This document shows, in pieces, positions 4,056 through 6,282 of a stretch of 6,282 bases of DNA (position 1 is its first letter; every line of letters starts with the position of its first letter). Source of the DNA: Alistipes sp. (GTDB taxonomy: Bacteria > Bacteroidota > Bacteroidia > Bacteroidales > Rikenellaceae). Under the pieces are notes generated by a model. It did no database searches. It was not told the origin of the DNA and saw nothing but the letters and a program-made list of their open reading frames with translations. A program made the position numbers and the translations under genes. The DNA is taken from positions 1 to 6,282 of the forward strand of contig JAGBIR010000024.1 of the NCBI GenBank assembly GCA_017934845.1, read 5' to 3'.

Positions 4056-6282
4056 TTACATACGTGTTACGGCAATCTTCAAAGGCTCCTCGTCAACATC
4101 AGAGTCAACCACAACGCCACCCTCGGGATTAGCCGAAAGCTTAACCTCTACGGCCAGAGTCTGCGATGCGATGTAGTCGGCAAAGTGTGCGATAGCACCC
4201 TCGACGATAGGCTTCTGCTCGATCTCGACGCGAATCTTGTCGGTAACCTCAAAGCCAGAGTCCTTACGTATGTTCTGGATGCGGTTAATCAATTCGCGTG
4301 CCACACCCTCACGACGCAGCTCGTCGGTTACGGTAATGTCGAGCGCAACGGTCAACTTACCCTCCGATGCTACCAACCAACCCGGCATATCCTCCGATGT
4401 AATCTCGAAGTCGGCAGGAGTAACTGTAACCTGCTCGCCACCAATCTCGAGTGGAGTCTCTGCGGCCGACTCAATCTCGGCAATCTGCTCCTGCGAGACT
4501 GTAGCTGCAAGGGCTGCCATCTGCTTTGCAAACTTGGCGTAACGCTGGCAGAAGTTCTTGAAGTTGAGCTTGATGCGCTTTGTTATGATGCCTGTCGTAT
4601 CGGTCAAAAGCTCGATGTCCTTAACGTTTACCTCGCCCATAACAAGGCCCTTGACAGCCTCGATATGTGCTGCCATTGTCTGATCCAATACGGGGATGAG
4701 GATCTTTGTCAAAGGCTGGCGTACCTTGATATTCACCTTACGACGCAGAGCCAATACCATCGATGATACCTTCTGTGCAATATCCATCATCTGCTCCAAC
4801 TCGGTGTTGATGAGCGTAGGATTCACAACGGGGAAGTCGGCAATATGTACCGAAGAGTCGCTGTGGCGGCCGCTAACGGCGTTGAGGTCTGTAAATATGC
4901 GATCAGCGATGAATGGTGCAAACGGCGCAGCCAACTTCGCTATGGTCTCCAAACAGGTGTAAAGTGTCTGATATGCAGCAAGTTTATCCTCGCTCATACC
5001 GCCACCCCAGAAACGCTTACGATTCAAACGAACATACCAGTTCGAGAGGTTCTCACCTACAAACTCCTGAATAGCGCGTGCCGCAGGCGTGGGGTCGTAG
5101 TCGTTCAGGTAACGCGTAACATCCTTCACAAGGGTATTCAGCAACGAGATGATCCAGCGGTCGATCTCGGGACGATTCTCAACGGGGATCTCGGCCTCCT
5201 GACCTGTGAAACCATCCACATTGGCGTAGAGTGCGAAGAATGAATATGTGTTGTAGAGTGTGCCGAAGAACTTACGACGTACCTCGTCAACACCCTCCTT
5301 GTCGAACTTAAGGTTATCCCACGGCTGCGAATTTGAAATCATATACCAACGAGTGGCATCAGCTCCATAGGTTGCCAATACCTCGAAAGGATCGACGGCA
5401 TTGCCCAAGCGCTTCGACATCTTGTTGCCGTTCTTATCCAATACCAAGCCGTTAGAGATAATATTCTTAAACGCTACCGCGTCGAACAACATAGTAGCGA
5501 TTGCGTGCAACGTAAAGAACCAACCGCGAGTCTGGTCAACACCCTCGGCGATGAAGTCTGCGGGGAATACCTCACCGAAGTCCGCACCACCATTCTCGAA
5601 AGGATAGTGAATCTGTGCATAAGGCATAGCACCCGAGTCAAACCAAACGTCGATAAGGTCGCTCTCGCGCTTCATAGGCTCGCCCTTCGACGATGTAAGC
5701 ACGATAGAATCGACATAGGGGCGGTGCAGGTCGATATTCTCAACTGAGTAGTTCTCTTTCGACATGTCGCCGACCTTGAAGTTCTTGAACGGATTCTCGG
5801 TCATGTTGCCTGCCGCGATACTCTTCTCGATCTCGGCCATAAGCTCCTCGATAGAGCCTATGCACTTAAGTTCCGAGCGATCCTCCGTAGCCCAGATAGG
5901 CAGCGGTGTACCCCAGAAACGCGAACGTGAAAGGTTCCAGTCGTTCAAGTTCTCCAACCACTTACCAAAGCGGCCTGTACCTGTCGATTCGGGCTTCCAC
6001 AAGATGGTCTCGTTAAGCTCCATCATACGCTCCTTAAGTGCTGTTGTGCGGATAAACCACGAATCAAGCGGGTAGTAAAGCACCGGCTTGTCTGATCGCC
6101 AGCAGTGGGGGTAGTTGTGGACGTGCTTCTCAATCTTGAATGTCTTGTTGATAGCCTTCAGCGAGAGGCAGATATATATGTCGAGTGACTCGGCAGCTGC
6201 GGCAGCGGCCTCGTCGTAACGACCGTCAACGGTAAACTGCGGGTCGTAAGCGTTCTTCACCCAGCGGCCCTCGTACTCTTTG
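4056..6282 (-). CDS. ileS: Isoleucyl-tRNA synthetase, C-terminal ~741 residues (N-terminus outside window)
   Basis: This class I synthetase charges tRNA-Ile with isoleucine in the cytoplasm. The frame is open through the right edge, so the HIGH-motif half and most of the CP1 editing domain are missing. Visible in order: the end of CP1 and the return to the Rossmann fold (HVHNYPHCWRSDKP, then YYPLDSWFIR, about 6150-6050), GTPLPIW, DVWFDSGAMPYAQ, GVDQTRGWFFTLH, and the KMSKR signature at 5409-5423 (K, M, S, K, R). The anticodon-binding helix bundle starts near 5175 (DRWIISLLNTL). The C-terminal region after about 4640 corresponds to the domain I remember as DUF5915. There are no paired cysteines near the C-terminus, so the zinc-binding tail of E. 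coli-type IleS (IleS1) is absent; together with KMSKR this points to the eukaryote-like IleS2 class, which is usual in Bacteroidota. The stop is TAA at 4056-4058. No clear terminator follows. Confidence 0.97.
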   Translation of the reverse strand, partial: KEYEGRWVKNAYDPQFTVDGRYDEAAAAAAESLDIYICLSLKAINKTFKIEKHVHNYPHCWRSDKPVLYYPLDSWFIRTTALKERMMELNETILWKPESTGTGRFGKWLENLNDWNLSRSRFWGTPLPIWATEDRSELKCIGSIEELMAEIEKSIAAGNMTENPFKNFKVGDMSKENYSVENIDLHRPYVDSIVLTSSKGEPMKRESDLIDVWFDSGAMPYAQIHYPFENGGADFGEVFPADFIAEGVDQTRGWFFTLHAIATMLFDAVAFKNIISNGLVLDKNGNKMSKRLGNAVDPFEVLATYGADATRWYMISNSQPWDNLKFDKEGVDEVRRKFFGTLYNTYSFFALYANVDGFTGQEAEIPVENRPEIDRWIISLLNTLVKDVTRYLNDYDPTPAARAIQEFVGENLSNWYVRLNRKRFWGGGMSEDKLAAYQTLYTCLETIAKLAAPFAPFIADRIFTDLNAVSGRHSDSSVHIADFPVVNPTLINTELEQMMDIAQKVSSMVLALRRKVNIKVRQPLTKILIPVLDQTMAAHIEAVKGLVMGEVNVKDIELLTDTTGIITKRIKLNFKNFCQRYAKFAKQMAALAATVSQEQIAEIESAAETPLEIGGEQVTVTPADFEITSEDMPGWLVASEGKLTVALDITVTDELRREGVARELINRIQNIRKDSGFEVTDKIRVEIEQKPIVEGAIAHFADYIASQTLAVEVKLSANPEGGVVVDSDVDEEPLKIAVTRM

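Noticed and set aside
4185..4766. Long plus-strand reading frame (193 codons) antisense to ileS
   Set aside because: It mirrors ileS codons in another frame, shows no recognisable domain, and has an abnormal cysteine/leucine-rich composition. The same applies to the other plus-strand frames between 4237 and 6075.

Overview
The window looks like an ordinary chromosomal segment of a Bacteroidota bacterium, most likely order Bacteroidales. The evidence is threefold: promoter-like boxes of the Bacteroidota type (TTTG, then about 20 nt, then TAnnTTTG), A/T-rich leaders without clear Shine-Dalgarno sites, and proteins resembling Bacteroidales versions of SurE, IleS and a DksA/TraR-like factor. Base composition is balanced in the genes and A+T-rich between them. 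An Alistipes-like genus is a guess.

Layout. Bases 1-295 (minus strand) hold the N-terminal part of a secreted lipoprotein that runs off the left edge. A 300-base spacer (296-609) separates it from the divergent surE gene (start near 628, end 1416); it carries a -7-like box on each strand and two interleaved inverted repeats. After a 95-base gap come a three-helix membrane histidine kinase (1512-2522) and a NarL/LuxR-type response regulator (2519-3175). They overlap by 4 bases, so they are one translationally coupled two-component system. A strong hairpin plus T-run (3222-3257) ends this rightward block. Bases 3258-3530 are non-coding between convergent genes and contain an 8-bp inverted repeat and a degenerate 23-bp tandem repeat. 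On the minus strand follow a small DksA/TraR-like protein (3531-3911), with a good promoter of its own, and the C-terminal two thirds of isoleucyl-tRNA synthetase (4056 to the right edge, N-terminus missing).

Function. SurE (nucleotide/phosphate housekeeping), IleS (translation) and the DksA-like factor (probable transcription regulator acting on RNA polymerase) are core-type genes. The two-component pair has a tiny extracytoplasmic portion and no target gene beside it, so its signal and regulon cannot be read from this window. The lipoprotein is probably displayed at the outer membrane and has a C-terminal region like DUF4998/FN3 proteins.

I see no mobile element, CRISPR array, tRNA/rRNA gene or defence cassette. 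The less ordinary points are the likely absence of lspA after the DksA-like gene, the repeat-bearing non-coding stretch found there instead, the half-lost zinc site of the DksA-like protein, the interleaved inverted repeats upstream of surE, and the short-loop sensor kinase. I do not see a convincing new system here.
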